Positions 9,106 through 20,324 of a stretch of DNA of 64,000 nucleotides are shown in pieces (positions within the stretch are counted from its first letter, which is position 1; each line of letters opens with the position of its first letter). Source of the DNA: Lampris incognitus. Taxonomy: Eukaryota; Chordata; Actinopteri; Lampriformes; Lampridae. The stretch is taken from positions 142,333,345 to 142,397,344 of the forward strand of contig NC_079211.1 in the NCBI RefSeq assembly GCF_029633865.1, given 5' to 3'. Under the pieces are notes generated by a model that was given only the letters and a program-made list of their open reading frames with translations, was not told the origin of the DNA and ran no database searches. The translations under genes and the position numbers were made by a program.

Positions 9106-9409
9106 GGGCATAACTACCATATATGCAGGGTGTGCAGCTGCATAGGGGCCCGCGATTATTTGGGGCCCGCCCTGCACGGCCGAATATTGCCAAGGCAGGC
9201 AGCGCGGCTGCACTGGGCCCCGCCCCCGGAGGCGAATGGGCCCGTGGAGCGAGCCATAGAGAGTCTTTTCCAGCCTACGTCATCAAAAGTATGCGCGCGA
9301 ATTTAGGCAACGGAAGTGAAACGCTACCCACAAGTCTCCCATTCATTCACGGATTCAGACGAGGAAGAGGAGATTACAAAGTTTATTCAGAAGTATAGCC
9401 AGCATCAAA

Positions 9410-10836
9410 ATGTCCGGTTGTTGTGTGTTTGGCTGTGCGAATCGCTACTCTACCAACAGCGGACTGAAGTTTGACCAAATTCCGATGGGATCACGGCCAT
9501 TTCAGAGCAACCGGAGCCGCCTGTGGTTGCAAGCCATCAAACGTGTTGATGAAAACTGGACTGAGGACACGATCAAAAATGCTGGCGTTTGCAGTGGCCA
9601 TTTTATATCAGGTAAGTTGTCTATCTACTCTTGGTTCCACTGGAATGCCTGGTGTAGATGTAGACTAATATCTAAAGTAACCGATAAGCAACGTTAGCTG
9701 GTATTATCTGGCTAATGTGGTGTGTCTGGCTATTTACAGGTGAGGCATCACTGGACTCACAGAATCCTGATTTTGTGCCCTCTGTGTTTAAGTACACAAA
9801 ACAAAGTCAGAACCCCGAGGCAAAGGTGGAAAGGTCAGAATAATTAGGCCCAACACTTCCTAATCGTTTTAGAATTACCTTTCCCCCTCTTTCATTTCAT
9901 GCTATTCAGTGCACTTTGGAGCTTGCAGCTGCTGGCTTTGAGAAAATGGGGCTGTATTACAAATATTTACCATCTTAAGTATAAAGTGAAGCTAGGGATG
10001 TCTAAGATAGGATTTTTCTCCAGTTGGTATTAAGCAAATCATAACCTAATATCCAATCATAACCAAACAGTTAAGATGGGATCTGCAAGTTAGTAATTTC
10101 CTGTAATATGGCCTCTGATCAGTATTTCTGTTCATTAATTTAGCTTTTTTTATGTTAAGGTACCATAGGAAAAGGAGACGAGATGAAAGGGTTTACGCTC
10201 CACCAAATCAGCCTGCTCCTTCTGAAACTCCAGGACAAGTCAGCAGCATGGATCACTGTCCTGGTAAGGATATATTTTAGTTGTGCAATCAACCAATTTG
10301 TTGTGAGCTTGTGCCAGCATATCCTAACTGTTCGCTTTTCTGTTAAAGCTGAAGAGGACATCCCAGTCCCAAGGACAGAATATGATGATCTGAACCTGAA
10401 GTACACTCAGCTTCAGAATGACTATGTCAACCTGCAGCAGGAGTGTGAAAAACTACGGGCTGAAAATGAGAAGCTTAAAGAGGAGCTGCAAAACTCTAAG
10501 TTTTCCTGTGCCACTATTAAGTCCAACATGGGACAACTGATTTTTTTCACAGGATTTACCTCCATTATCTTTGACTGGCTGTGTGCAAAAATAACAGACA
10601 GTGTAGAAAGAATTAGCCAAAACCTCTCTCTACAGGATCATCTATTGGTTGTGCTAATGAAATTAAGGCTGGGCCTAACTAATACTGATTTAGCCTATAG
10701 ATTTAAGGTATCAAAAACCACCTTATCAAATATTTGTCTGAGCTGGATACCTGCTATGGCCATAGTCCTCAAGCCACTCATTAAATGGCCAAGTAAGGGA
10801 GCTATACTAAAGAACATGCCTAAAATCTTCAAGTGA
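9410..10836 (+). pseudogene. THAP-domain transposase gene (4 exons), truncated in the DDE domain
   Basis: Spliced gene with consensus sites: exon 1 9410-9611 (donor GTAAGT), exon 2 9740-9832, exon 3 10160-10263, exon 4 10349-10836. Residues 1-85 form a THAP zinc finger (C4/C5, C9, C61, H64; AVPTIF-like FVPSVF). A basic linker follows (RKRRRDER), then a coiled coil (LQNDYVNLQQECEKLRAENE) and an HTH_Tnp_4-type helix-turn-helix (LTNTDLAYRFKVSKTTLSNI), as in ISL2EU/DDE_Tnp_4 transposases. At 10834 an in-frame TGA ends the frame. Beyond it the frame still reads NFRRCRCIIYCTEVFIARP, where the family usually has IIDCTE, so the first catalytic aspartate also looks lost. The rest of the catalytic domain is deleted. 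It might survive as a DNA-binding THAP protein. Confidence 0.8.
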
Positions 10837-10876
10837 AACTTTAGAAGATGCCGGTGCATAATATATTGCACAGAGG

Positions 10877-10929
10877 TTTTCATTGCTAGACCCAGTTATC
10901 CAACTGATGACTGGGTCTAGCAATGAAAA
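10877..10929. repeat. perfect 20-bp inverted repeat at the broken end of the transposase
   Basis: Arms 10877-10896 and 10910-10929 are perfect complements around a 13-bp loop. They sit exactly where transposase homology stops, suggesting that the deletion was repaired through a hairpin or template-switch event. Confidence 0.85.
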
Positions 10930-11279
10930 TGATGACAGGACAACAAGAAGACAATTATTATGCTGAATAATTTTTTTTCAAGATTTTATGACCCTTGATT
11001 GAATTTTTACTAAAGTCATGAAGCAGAGCATTACAACAGAAACCACACACAATAGAAACTAGACAATCTGATTTCCAGAATAAATAATCTGAAGGTAAAG
11101 GTCAAACAAATACATTGAAATGACTCAGTGTCTATACGTCTTTATGGTTTTCCTCTCTGTATTATAAAAAAGCTCGGTTTTCAGGGTAGTTTATGGTGTT
11201 ACAAGATGCAGGAGAACTTTTGAAAATGAATTAAATGCACGATGACAAAAGGAAACTTATCTAGCCTCTGTCAACTATT
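10930..11279. other. AT-rich, no gene seen
   Basis: Nothing coding was recognised on either strand. It may be eroded interior of the transposon. Confidence 0.5.
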
Positions 11280-11281
11280 AC

Positions 11282-12240
11282 ATGCCTCCTGGTTTGACAC
11301 TGTTCCTCCTAGAAGTTTTGGGAGCTGGTGGGAGCTGCCTGCCTAGCCTCTTTGGTTTATGTAAGCTGATTTCCCCAATTGGAGCTGGCTTGACATCTTT
11401 GCTGCTTAGGTCTTTCCACACACATTATATATTAATTTGATGACCAGGGCTTGCAATTAACACTTAATCTCAGTCAAAATTGGGCTGTGGCTGAGAAGAC
11501 TGTAAATTCTACTATATAATTTCGCATTTTTCCACTGCAAATTAATAACATCCACAGCTCGAACTCTGAATCAACAAGACACTGTTTAGTTCATGATAAT
11601 GTGAATTTCATGCCCCGTTTATCATGACTGAGTTACAGGGAAAGGCACATTTTGATGTGATGAGGGGAGAAAATGACAGTAAAATAGAAGCAGAGTTCAT
11701 GTTTGCACAACAACTAGGCCGATATCATTAACCCTGAGCAAACTAGAAAAGCAACAGGACAACAAATACTCACCCTGTCGTGCAGGTACACTTGGCTGTG
11801 AGGACGTAGTTCTCGGGTTTGTTTATGATGACCCATGCCTCGTACATAGCCGTCTTGTGTCCTTGTCTTTGACTTGCCAAGACTTCGGATTTCAGGACAC
11901 AAAACTCAGAGTCTGTGTCATGGTATTTTACATTTTGTACGTGACCACACACAACATAGTTGTAAGCATCCAGTGACTTGTATGCCCGCAACTTCTCTAA
12001 TACGCTCGCTTTCTCCACCAAATATGTAGTATATATATCTGGCCACTGGATATTAGGCCACTTAGTAACGTCTTCCACCCACTCGGTAATACCACATGGA
12101 TCTGGAAGTCGGTTGCCGTTCGCCAAATTTAATTTATTCAGGTAACTTTCACGATCTTTTGTCGTTAATCCCCTTGCATAGTTTGATAAACTAGCTAACT
12201 CCGCCATACTTCCGTTGCCTAAATGCGCGCGCACCCACAC
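11282..12240 (-). pseudogene. SWIM-type second protein of ISL2EU transposon (shortened)
   Basis: The minus-strand frame 12240-11770 starts best at MAELASLSNYARGL (about 12207) and encodes about 145 aa. Features are a RGLTTKDRESYLNKL segment, the LRAYKSLDAYNYVVCGHVQNV motif and ENYVLTAKCTCTTG, the start of a SWIM zinc finger (CxC). The frame then meets a GTGAGT donor at 11776. A possible later exon at about 11282-11430 reads KPKRLGRQLPPAP...KPGGM-stop. The large YqaJ nuclease domain seen in full family members (compare 22757-24913) is missing, so most of the gene is deleted. The role of this partner protein in transposition is not known in detail. Confidence 0.65.
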
Positions 12241-12299
12241 TTACGTCATCACTGTTCTCAAACAGTAAAAGGGTCTATATACCCGCAAAAAGGCATTCT

Positions 12300-12496
12300 C
12301 CGTTATGGTTTTTACATAAAGTAGTCTGTAGCAATGTATAAACTATGAAACACGATAAATAAACTAAAACTATTCAATTAAATGAATGAGTGCTTCTTAT
12401 TTTGGTATATTTTTCGTAATTTTACACACAATATGCAACGATTGCTGGGTAATACTGCAATACAATAGCCTACAGCTAGTTTAAAACTGACAGCAA
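12300..12496. other. no gene seen
   Basis: AT-rich anonymous DNA between the transposon end and a small hAT-like scrap. Confidence 0.4.
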
Positions 12497-12634
12497 GCAG
12501 CGTGGAGTACAAACACAAAAGCGGGTTTCAAAAAAGAAAAGTAAAAGAAGCAGCAGAGAAGGAACAAGCTAAGCTCCCAAAAATAGTGTCTTTTAGAAAA
12601 AAGGAAGATGAGGAGCTAGCAAGCAGGACTAATT
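12497..12634 (+). pseudogene. possible N-terminal scrap of a ZMYM1/hAT-type protein
   Basis: An open stretch reads SGFQKRKVKEAAEKEQAKLP and then KIVSFRKKEDEELASRTN-stop. This resembles the basic N-terminus of hAT-derived ZMYM/TTF-type proteins. It is very short and uncertain. Confidence 0.35.
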
Positions 12635-12681
12635 GATTGACTGATTAATTGACAACTTCGCACAGCGAAAAGCCAGGAGAG

Positions 12682-13423
12682 TGCGCGTAAATGCAGACAT
12701 AAAGGTGAATACAGTTCATTGATACTGTAGTGTATTGGGGGGACAACGCAATCACAGGCGCTGGTGCGGACGGGAAGCGAACCCGCATCGCCCGCACCGC
12801 GGGAGACATCGCTAACCGCTCGACTAAAGGGTCAGACACGCCAGCTAGCGGCCAGCGTGTGTACTTATCCATGCACGTTACAATACATTTCATTGATGAT
12901 TGCTATACAGTTATTTACATTTCATATTAATAATTGATTACATGATTGGTTTGTACGTTGTTCATTCGTTGATTATTGAGTGACACATGATTTGATTTGT
13001 TCGCGATTGTTCCCATGTGCGCGTTTGAGTCTGGTCTCGCGTTGTTTGGGAGACGCGCTTTCGCCTTCTTTTCCGGTCGCTCGCTTCCTGGCGGGATGAT
13101 GCGTGGGCTGTCGGGTGGCCCCGCGGTCTTTTCTCGTTGTTCGCGGACGTCATGGGTTAATGTTTGTCACGGAAGCCATAAGGACATCAAAGACAATCAT
13201 TGCAAGTTTCACGGACAATTCCCTCATTCTGGCATGCAGCCAACGAGGTATGTCACGTACGCTATGTGTAGCCCACGTTATGTGCGGTCTGATTTTATGT
13301 TAGTTGTGCTAATTGTATTGCTTCATGTATACAGTTTTCACGGTGTTGATGGAGATTTGGAGACTTCATTAAACCTGTTAAGGAGAGCTACTCGTGTTCG
13401 CCGTGCCTTGGGGGGGATTTACA
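12682..13423 (+). repeat. 5' LTR of the Pao element (contains TRIM LTR)
   Basis: Aligns with 19657-20269, sharing the TTTCATATTAATAATTGATT block, the AGACTGTCGGGTGGCC-type block and the end GGGGATTTACA. The TRIM LTR splits it at 12726-12882. Confidence 0.88.
12726..12882 (-). mobile_element. solo TRIM LTR with tRNA-like box A/B
   Basis: 157-bp solo LTR homologous to the TRIM LTRs at 6061-6493, flanked by ATAC at 12722-12725 and 12883-12886 (4-bp duplication). The uninterrupted Pao 3' LTR shows the empty site. It probably arose by LTR-LTR recombination of a full TRIM. Confidence 0.9.
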
Positions 13424-13980
13424 GTGAAAACTCGACCTGTTTCACCAACGCAAGTGGGACGAAAGATGGCGCCGATGTCTGTTCCACCCCCTGGTTTCGC
13501 CAACGCGCGTGGGACTACATGACGGTGCAAATGAAAGCTAAGCTCAGCTCGCATTTTACACACACACACACATTAAAGGCAAGAAGATTGCGTAAGGGCT
13601 ATTTGCCAAACGAAGCCATAAAGAGCTTGGACACTTAACAAATTAGTGATCTAAGAAAAGGGCGTTTGAAGTCTTTCATTGACTAGCCTATATTTGGGTG
13701 TGATTTTCAAGATAACAAGGTCTGACTGAATTCCTTTTGCATGTTTGAAATAAGTGTGCTTTGAAGTTTAAAGTATAAGTATAATTTCATTGAACAATAT
13801 TATTTGATGCATTTAAACTAAAAAGGGGTTTACATAAGTGAAGGTTATTTTAGAGAAACAATTCTAAAATTCATAAATAATCACACAGCAAGCAGTAAGT
13901 TTAAAAAGGCTTACAGATTTATTATATTGACATTCATTATGTTTACATTAACTTTTACCTATTAACAAGTTTACAAGATT
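13424..13980 (+). other. Pao 5' untranslated leader
   Basis: Between the LTR and gag. It holds a short imperfect duplication (CCAACGCAAGTGGGAC and CCAACGCGCGTGGGAC) and a CACACA run at 13556-13571. No coding frame is convincing. Confidence 0.5.
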
Positions 13981-16900
13981 TCAGAGCAAGGACAGCTTAC
14001 TGATCAAGTTAAAGACAGTACTAGGGATAGTGAAGGTCCAGAGCAGTCTACCGGTGAGGTTAGGGATAAAGCTAGTGACAAAGAAGATTCCATAGAGAAG
14101 CCTGAAAAGAATCAAGTCGGTGATGCTGCTGAAGAACAGAAGGTAAGACGAAGTGAAAGAACCAGAACTCTGACAGAGAAGGGTAAAGGAATGCAAGACG
14201 AAAAAATAAAAGGTCTTCAACAAAGATTCAAATTAACGTATGATAAATGGAGAATTCAGGTTAAATTTCCCAAGAAGATATTATCACAGACAGAGCCAGT
14301 ATCTGATGATATGCTCAACGACATCATCGGTGAAGTCCATGGTCTCTCTGCAGACGTCCAGTAGGCCTGTCAGATAGCATTTGAAATTCGAATGTACATT
14401 CGAATTATGGTAATAATATTCGAATTTGAATATGAAAATATGAAATTCGATTTTTTGTAATATATTTTTTTTATATATTTTTCCCCCTTATTAATATTAT
14501 TATTATTAATGCACACACGTTTAAATGGAAATAAATGATGGTTTCGTGAAACGTATTTTATGAAAATAAGCATAGCCTACATCCGTAGTAAAACCGGAAA
14601 TTAAAAAGCTCTCGTCAGTTCCCACGCCGAGCGGGCGGGCTCATAGAACACAGGAAATGGCGGAATCCGAGAAGAACGTTGGCTGTGACCCAAGCGCTAG
14701 CACTAGCACTAGCACATCTCCTGCGAGAGTCATTCATACTCCACAACATCAAACCTCAAGAAAGAGATGAACAACTATGAATCTGAAGTCCCGATACCTG
14801 CCAACCAAAACCCACTTCTCTGGTGGAAGGCGTGTGGTTCCGGAAAATATCCACACCTCGGGAAGATGGCTCAGAGATACCTCGCCGTGCCAGGGACATC
14901 CGTGCGCTCTGAGCGTGTCTTTTCTGATGCGGGAAACATAGTCACCAAAAAAAGGAGCGCTCTCGAGTCTGAACACGTGGACGCTTTGGTTTTTCTCGCA
15001 AACCACTATTAGCAAAACTTCTTATACTACTACAGTGAGTAGGACTCTTGATTTTATTTTTTTAAGCCCCGTGGGTCATGGATAATTTACTATGCCTATG
15101 TTACTTACGGTAAATTCGTTAACACCATCTGGCCTTTTCCTAGTCAGATTTATTTTACTTGTATGTTACTTAGAGTAGGCCCTAGTTAACATCATCTGGC
15201 CTTTTCCTAGTCAGATTTATTTTATGTTTAGGGGTGCTCAACAACAGTTTTTGGACTAATATGTGCGGACAATGTGCTGGAGTTGTATGTTGTCATAAAT
15301 ATGCTGTTAATAAAAACACGGGCTACAATAGACTTACTCTCTCTGTATTGATTTTTGGGGGTGATATGCAAATTCAAGGTATTCGAATGCCATTCGAACC
15401 TCAGTGTGTAATATTCGTTATTCGTTCGAGGCCTATTTTTGGCATTCGTTCACAGCTCTAACGTCCAGTGTGCTTATGATGAACTACGGCAAATCATAAC
15501 ATCAGACCAAGAAGCACGTCGGAGAGTCGATCTGTGCATCCAAGTATCCCAGTTCATCGTAGACAGAGCCTCAAGACGACTGGGCGGACTTGCACCTGAA
15601 GAGGAAGAACCAGATTGGCCTGAAGCAGGTTCTCTGTTCAATTCTAGTGTTAGTAGTTTCGCCTTTGGCTCGAAGAGGACCTCACTACATACAAATGGGT
15701 CCACTGAAAAATGACAAGACGCTGCTGCTGATGTCGCTGCAAGCAAAGCTGTTCTGAAAGTGTCACAAGAACAAGAAAGAGAACAACAGGAAATACAGCG
15801 ACTGGAAGAAGAAGCTAGAAATGACATAGCCGAGCAAGAGGCAGCTGCTATAAGGCGTCGTTTAGAACGAGAAGCCGAAGAGTTGAAACTAAGAATCCAG
15901 AGAGAGGAAGAGGAAGCTAAAATCAAGGCTCAACTGGAAGCGAAACATGCAGCTCGCCAAAGGACGCTGCAAGAGAAGCGAAGAAAGGTACAGCAATTGG
16001 AGACGATGAAAAGTCTAAAAGCAGCACAAGCGAGAATTGAAGTGTATGATCAAGAGGAGGTCACAGAAGAGAAGAAAGAGATCACACTGGATAGTGAGTT
16101 GAGAACAGTCAAGCAAGTGCCTGCTCCCACAAGTCCTCCATCCCCATATGTTTTCTCTGCACCAAAGACTGTGCTCACCTCCCCAAATGAAAGTACAGCA
16201 GAACTCGTCAAGGTGCTAGCAGATGCAGTGAGTACCAACAGAATCCCAATCCCTGAGCCATCAGTATTCAGTGGGGATCCATTGATGTACAATGACTGGA
16301 GACTGTCATTTGAAATGCTGAATATCAAGGAAAATGAGAAGATCTACTACATCCGTAGGTATGTGGATGGAGACACAAAGAAAGCGATTGATGGCTATTT
16401 CCTACTTGGCACCGAGTCTGCCTATGTTGCTACATGGGAACTATTGGACGAAAGATATGGAGACCCATTCACAATCGCACAGTCATACAGAGACAAGCTC
16501 CACACGTGGCCCAAGATGGGACCTAAGGATAGCCTCGAGCTCAGATGGTTCACTGATTTTCTCCGCAGTTGTGAGGCCGCTATGACCCACATAAAGTCTC
16601 TGGAAATCTTGAATGACTGCAGTGAAAACAGGAAGATTCTCTCCAAGCTACCGGACTGGTTAACGGCTAGGTGGAACCGGAAGTCTACTGAAATAGAAGA
16701 ACGGAACAACCAGTTCCCCACCTTCAGCCAGTTCGTCGCATTTCTAACCAAAGAAGCAAAGATCGCCTGTAACTCCATCACTTCTCTGCAGTCACTCAAG
16801 CAAGGCGAAGCTGAGAACCCAAGAGGCAAAAAGAATAGAACCGTTGGAGCAAAGGTACTGACAACAAGTTCAGATGAAAAAGAGGTCATGACATGTGTCT

Positions 16901-17223
16901 TCTGCAAGAAGAATGGACACACATTGCACAAATGCAGAAAGTTCATGAAGGAGGAAGTTCAAGAGAGAACAACCTTTGTTAAAGAAAACAAGCTGTGCTT
17001 TGGTTGTCTCAAGCCTGGCCACCACTCAAAGAAATGCAGCAGCAGAAGTGATTGTGATGTGTGCCACAAGTGGCACCCTACCTGCCTGCACGCGGATAGA
17101 GCCAAAGGTGACAAGAGGCCACCACAAGCCAAGGAAAAGCAAAGCCCAAGCAAAGAGGAACCCGAATCATCACCTCCTGAAGAAACGCCCACAGCTGCCA
17201 CTTCACAGAGCAATAGTTGGTGA
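13981..17223 (+). pseudogene. Pao gag, interrupted by a hAT element
   Basis: N-terminal part 13981-14362 is open (ISEQGQLTDQVKDSTRDSEG onward, acidic and lysine rich). After the hAT insertion it resumes at 15462 (CAYDELRQIITSDQEARRRV), hits a TGA at 15712, and continues in frame from 15760 to 17223. The last part (487 aa) has a long charged coiled coil (about 1-130), a DUF1759-type Pao gag core (VFSGDPLMYNDWRLSFEMLN through the ERYGDPFTIAQSY region) and three CCHC/C-rich knuckles (CVFCKKNGHTLHKC, CFGCLKPGHHSKKC, CDVCHKWHPTCLH). It would package element RNA if intact. Confidence 0.85.
14363..15461 (+). mobile_element. hAT internal-deletion derivative inside Pao gag
   Basis: 1.1-kb insert flanked by CGTCCAGT at 14355-14362 and 15462-15469, the 8-bp duplication typical of hAT. 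Ends are short imperfect inverted repeats (AGGCCTGTCAG against AGAGCTGTGAA). It keeps a coding start (MAESEKNVGCDPSASTSTST, 14657) and the C-terminal dimerisation domain (14767-15012, with RYLAVPGTSVRSERVFSDAG), but the catalytic core is deleted and the frames no longer match. It interrupts the Pao gag frame precisely. Confidence 0.88.
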
Positions 17224-18042
17224 GGCTGGCACACATACCTCTGCAATACTTCCTGTCTGGCTCTCATTTGCAACCTGCCCAGAACAAGAAGTCCTTGTGT
17301 ATGCGCTGCTGGATCTCAAAGTGACTCAACCTTTATTCTAAGCAAAGTAGCTGAAACGCTAAAGGCCAACAAAGACCAAATCAAGCTCAAGCTCACTATG
17401 ATGACTGCAACCACAACAGTAAACTCTCAAAGAGTAAACACTCTATAAGTCCGTGGCTTCTACTCCAGAAAGAAGATCTCCCTACCACCAGCCTATACAC
17501 GGGAGTTCATTCCAGCCAACAGAGCTCACATACCAACAAACAAAAAAGCGAAAGCCTGGTCCCACCTGGAGCACCTTCAGAAAAAGATAGCACCTCTACA
17601 AGAATGTGAAGTGGGCCTGCTCATCGGGTACAACTGCTCACAAGCCCTTCTACCAAGAGAAGTCGTATCTGGCAAAGCAAACCAGCCCTACGCACAACGC
17701 ACGGACCTAGGATGGAGCATTGTGGGGTGTGGAAGTCCCTGTGTAGACTACGGAGATGCCATCAGAACGAGTCATTGCATAGTAGTGAGACAAGTGACAC
17801 CAGATGTTGAGTCTTCTATCAACCTCCGAACAGAAGTACACTATGTAAGCCGGATCAAAGTGAAAGAAGTGACCACTTCAGACATCATCAAGGTCCTCGA
17901 GTCCGACTTCTCAGAAAGAGCCAAAGAAGATAATCCCATCTCACAAGACGACCTGAAGTTCCTGTCAAAACTGAAAGAAAACATCACACAAAAGGAGAGT
18001 GGTCACTACGAGATGCCCTTACCATTCAGAAAGGAACGACCA
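17224..18042 (+). pseudogene. Pao protease/DUF1758 region (frameshifted)
   Basis: Continues after a frameshift: the SAILPVWL segment and LLDLKVTQP (the aspartic protease region, where the second frame gives QSDSTFILSK), several frame changes, then from 17611 an open stretch with LLIGYNCSQALLPREVVSG and AQRTDLGWSIVG, both hallmarks of Pao polyproteins between protease and RT. It ends with YEMPLPFRKERP, the usual entry to the RT domain. Confidence 0.82.
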
Positions 18043-19412
18043 GAGCTTGCCATCATTAAGTTGGCTCAAGAAGAAGCATTCCCAGCTGAGATAAAAAGGC
18101 TCAAGCTAAAGAAGGAAGTTGCCAAGACCAAAGAAAGTAAGCTGCAGAGGTTAAGCCCCTTCCTGGACGAAGACGGAATCCTCAGGGTGGGAGGACGTCT
18201 AGGTCAAGCTGCGCTACACCCGCACATAAAGCATCCAGCAATACTTCCACAGAAAAGCCACATATCAGCCTTACGCATCAAGCACCACCACGAAAAAATA
18301 CAACACCAAGGACGCGGAATGACGACAAATGCACTCAAAGCAAATGGATGGTGGATCCTGGGATGCAGCAGTGCTGTCTCATCACACATCTACAAATGTG
18401 TCAAGTGCCGAATGTACAGATGACTTAACGAAGAACAAAGAATGGGCGACTTACCTCAAGATCGTATGGAAGCAACTCCATTTTTCACGTATACTGGAAT
18501 GGATTGCTTCGGCCCAATTTGCGTTAAGGAAGGAAGAAAAGATCTCAAAAGATATGGACTCATACTTACCTATGTTCAAGATCCGTTCACATAGAAGTGA
18601 TTGACGATATGACAACCAACGCATTCATCAATGCACTCAGATCATTCATTGCCCTAAGAGGAAACGTTCGCCAACTGAGATGTGACCAAGGAACCAATTT
18701 CGTTGGCGCAAGGAGAGAGTTCGCAGAACTCATGAAAGGAATGGATGAAGAGAGACTGAAGGCTCTAGGATGTGAGTTCCTCATGAATCCTCCAGTGGCA
18801 AGTCACATGGGCGGCATATGGGAGAGGCAGATAAGAACTCTAAGGAGCACCCTGACTGCAATTCTGGACCAGTCTGCACAAAGGCTCGACAGCAGCTCTC
18901 TCCGGACTTACCTGTATGAAGTCATGTCCATTATCAACAGCCGGCCACTTACCGCTGAGCACCTGAATGACCCATCCGGACCTGAACCATTAACCCCTAA
19001 CCCCATTCTGACTATGAAGTCAACAATCATTCTTCCCTCACCTGGACAATTCATGAAGCAAGATCTCTATCTACAAAAGAGGTGGCGCCGAGTCCAGTAT
19101 TTGGCCAACGAGTTTTGGACCAGATGGAGGAAAGAATATCTTCTGAACTTGCAACCAAGACAGAAGTGGTGTATAAACAGAAGGAACTCAAAAGTCAATG
19201 ACATCGTCCTTCTCCAAGACGAATAGACATCCCGCAACGACTGGAGACTAGCAAGAGTCACTGAAGTCTACCCAGGGCAAGATGGTAGGGTCAGAGAGCT
19301 AAAGCTGCTAGTTAGCCACACCACATTTGATAGCAAAGGGAAAGCTACAACCAGCACAATGTATCTAGAAAGACCTATACACAAAGTCGTTACTTTGATA
19401 GAAGCAGATTAG
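18043..19412 (+). pseudogene. Pao integrase (RT and RNase H deleted)
   Basis: The frame passes from PFRKERP straight into ELAIIKLAQEEAFPAEIKRL, which in full-length Pao lies after RNase H. About 700-800 residues are therefore missing without loss of frame. What follows is the integrase: a zinc region (HHHEKIQHQGRGM to CVKCRMYR), then after frameshifts near 18421 and 18600 the core (RCDQGTNFVGARREF, NPPVASHMGGIWERQ) and the C-terminal part (WRRVQYLANEFWTRWRKEYL, stop at 19224, then a decayed tail to about 19412). It cannot act alone. Confidence 0.85.
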
Positions 19413-19656
19413 AGTACAGAGTACTACAGCAAGTTTCTTACTTACCTTTCACCCCTGAAAAGGAAACAGTTTTATTTATTTTACACATTGAAAGAAATAT
19501 ATTTTACTTACCTGGTACCTATGATATAGAAGTTTACCTGTTGAAAAAAACTTACCTTTCTAACTTTGAGAAATATCCTTTGATGATATGGTACCTGCAA
19601 TAACATTGTTTTTGAGAAATCCCACATACTGTTAACTTTGTGTAATTTGGTGGGAG
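19413..19656. other. Pao 3' untranslated region
   Basis: Non-coding, with repeated TTACTTACCT motifs and the terminal purine tract GGTGGGAG just before the 3' LTR. Confidence 0.6.
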
Positions 19657-20269
19657 TGTACATAAATGTAGCCATAATGGTGCATACAGTTTGATACATT
19701 TCATTGATACTTAATTGATATACAGTTTATATATAGTTATTTACATTTCATATTAATAATTGATTCCATGATTGGTTTGTATGTTGTTTATTTGTTGATT
19801 ATTGAGTGACACATGATTTGATTTGTTTGTGATTGTTCTCATGTTGTTCCCATGTGTGCATTTGAGTCTCGTCTCGTGTTGTTTGGGAGACGTGCTTTCA
19901 CCTTCTTTTCCGGTCGCTCGCTTCCGCCTGCTTCCTGGCGGGATGATGCATAGACTGTCGGGTGGCCCTGCGGTCTTTTCTCGTTGTTCGCGGACATCAT
20001 GGGTTAATGTTTGTCACGGAAGCTATAAGGACATCAAAGACAATCATTGCAAGTTTCACGGACAATTCCCTCATTCTGGCATGCAGCCAACGAGGTATGT
20101 TATGTTTGCTATGTGTAGCCCACGTTATGTGCGGTCTGATTTTTTGTTAGTTGTGCTAATTGTATTGTTTCATGTATACAGTTTTCACGGTGTTGAACGA
20201 GATTTGGAGACTTCATTAAACCTGTTCGAGAAAGCTACTTGTGTTCGCCGTGCCTTGGGGGGATTTACA
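19657..20269 (+). repeat. 3' LTR of the Pao element
   Basis: 613 bp from TGTACATAAATG to GATTTACA. Diverged partner of the 5' LTR, without the TRIM insertion. The open frames in it are LTR sequence, not genes. Confidence 0.88.
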
Positions 20270-20324
20270 GTGCGCCTATGATGTAAGTACATCTTGTTTA
20301 TTATTATAATCTGCGGTGCTTATA

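Larger units (their letters stand above)
9255..12277 (+). mobile_element. ISL2EU-type DNA transposon (decayed), approximate limits
   Basis: Two convergent genes typical of this group lie between inverted subterminal sequences. ATTTAGGCAACGGAAGT at 9300-9316 is repeated in reverse complement at 12207-12223, each near a GCGCGC run and an ACGTCATC motif. The outer ends (about 9255 and 12277) are estimated from weak similarity of ATAGAGAGTC and ATAGACCC. The plus-strand gene is a THAP/HTH transposase and the minus-strand gene is a SWIM-type partner. Both are broken, so the copy is non-autonomous. Confidence 0.65.
12682..20269 (+). mobile_element. BEL/Pao LTR retrotransposon, internally deleted, with nested insertions
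   Basis: LTRs at 12682-13423 (580 bp plus a nested TRIM LTR) and 19657-20269 (613 bp) flank gag-protease-integrase remnants of a Pao-type element. The 3' LTR is preceded by the purine tract GGTGGGAG. The LTRs differ by many substitutions, so the insertion is old. RT and RNase H are absent. Target duplications are not clear: GTGCG occurs at 12681-12685 and 20270-20274, but then the 5' LTR would have lost its first bases. The solo TRIM LTR and a hAT derivative inserted later. Confidence 0.88.

Noticed and set aside
12997-13638. 213-aa frame and its relative at 19823-20281
   Set aside because: Both lie in the Pao LTRs; similarity between them reflects LTR duplication, not a gene family.
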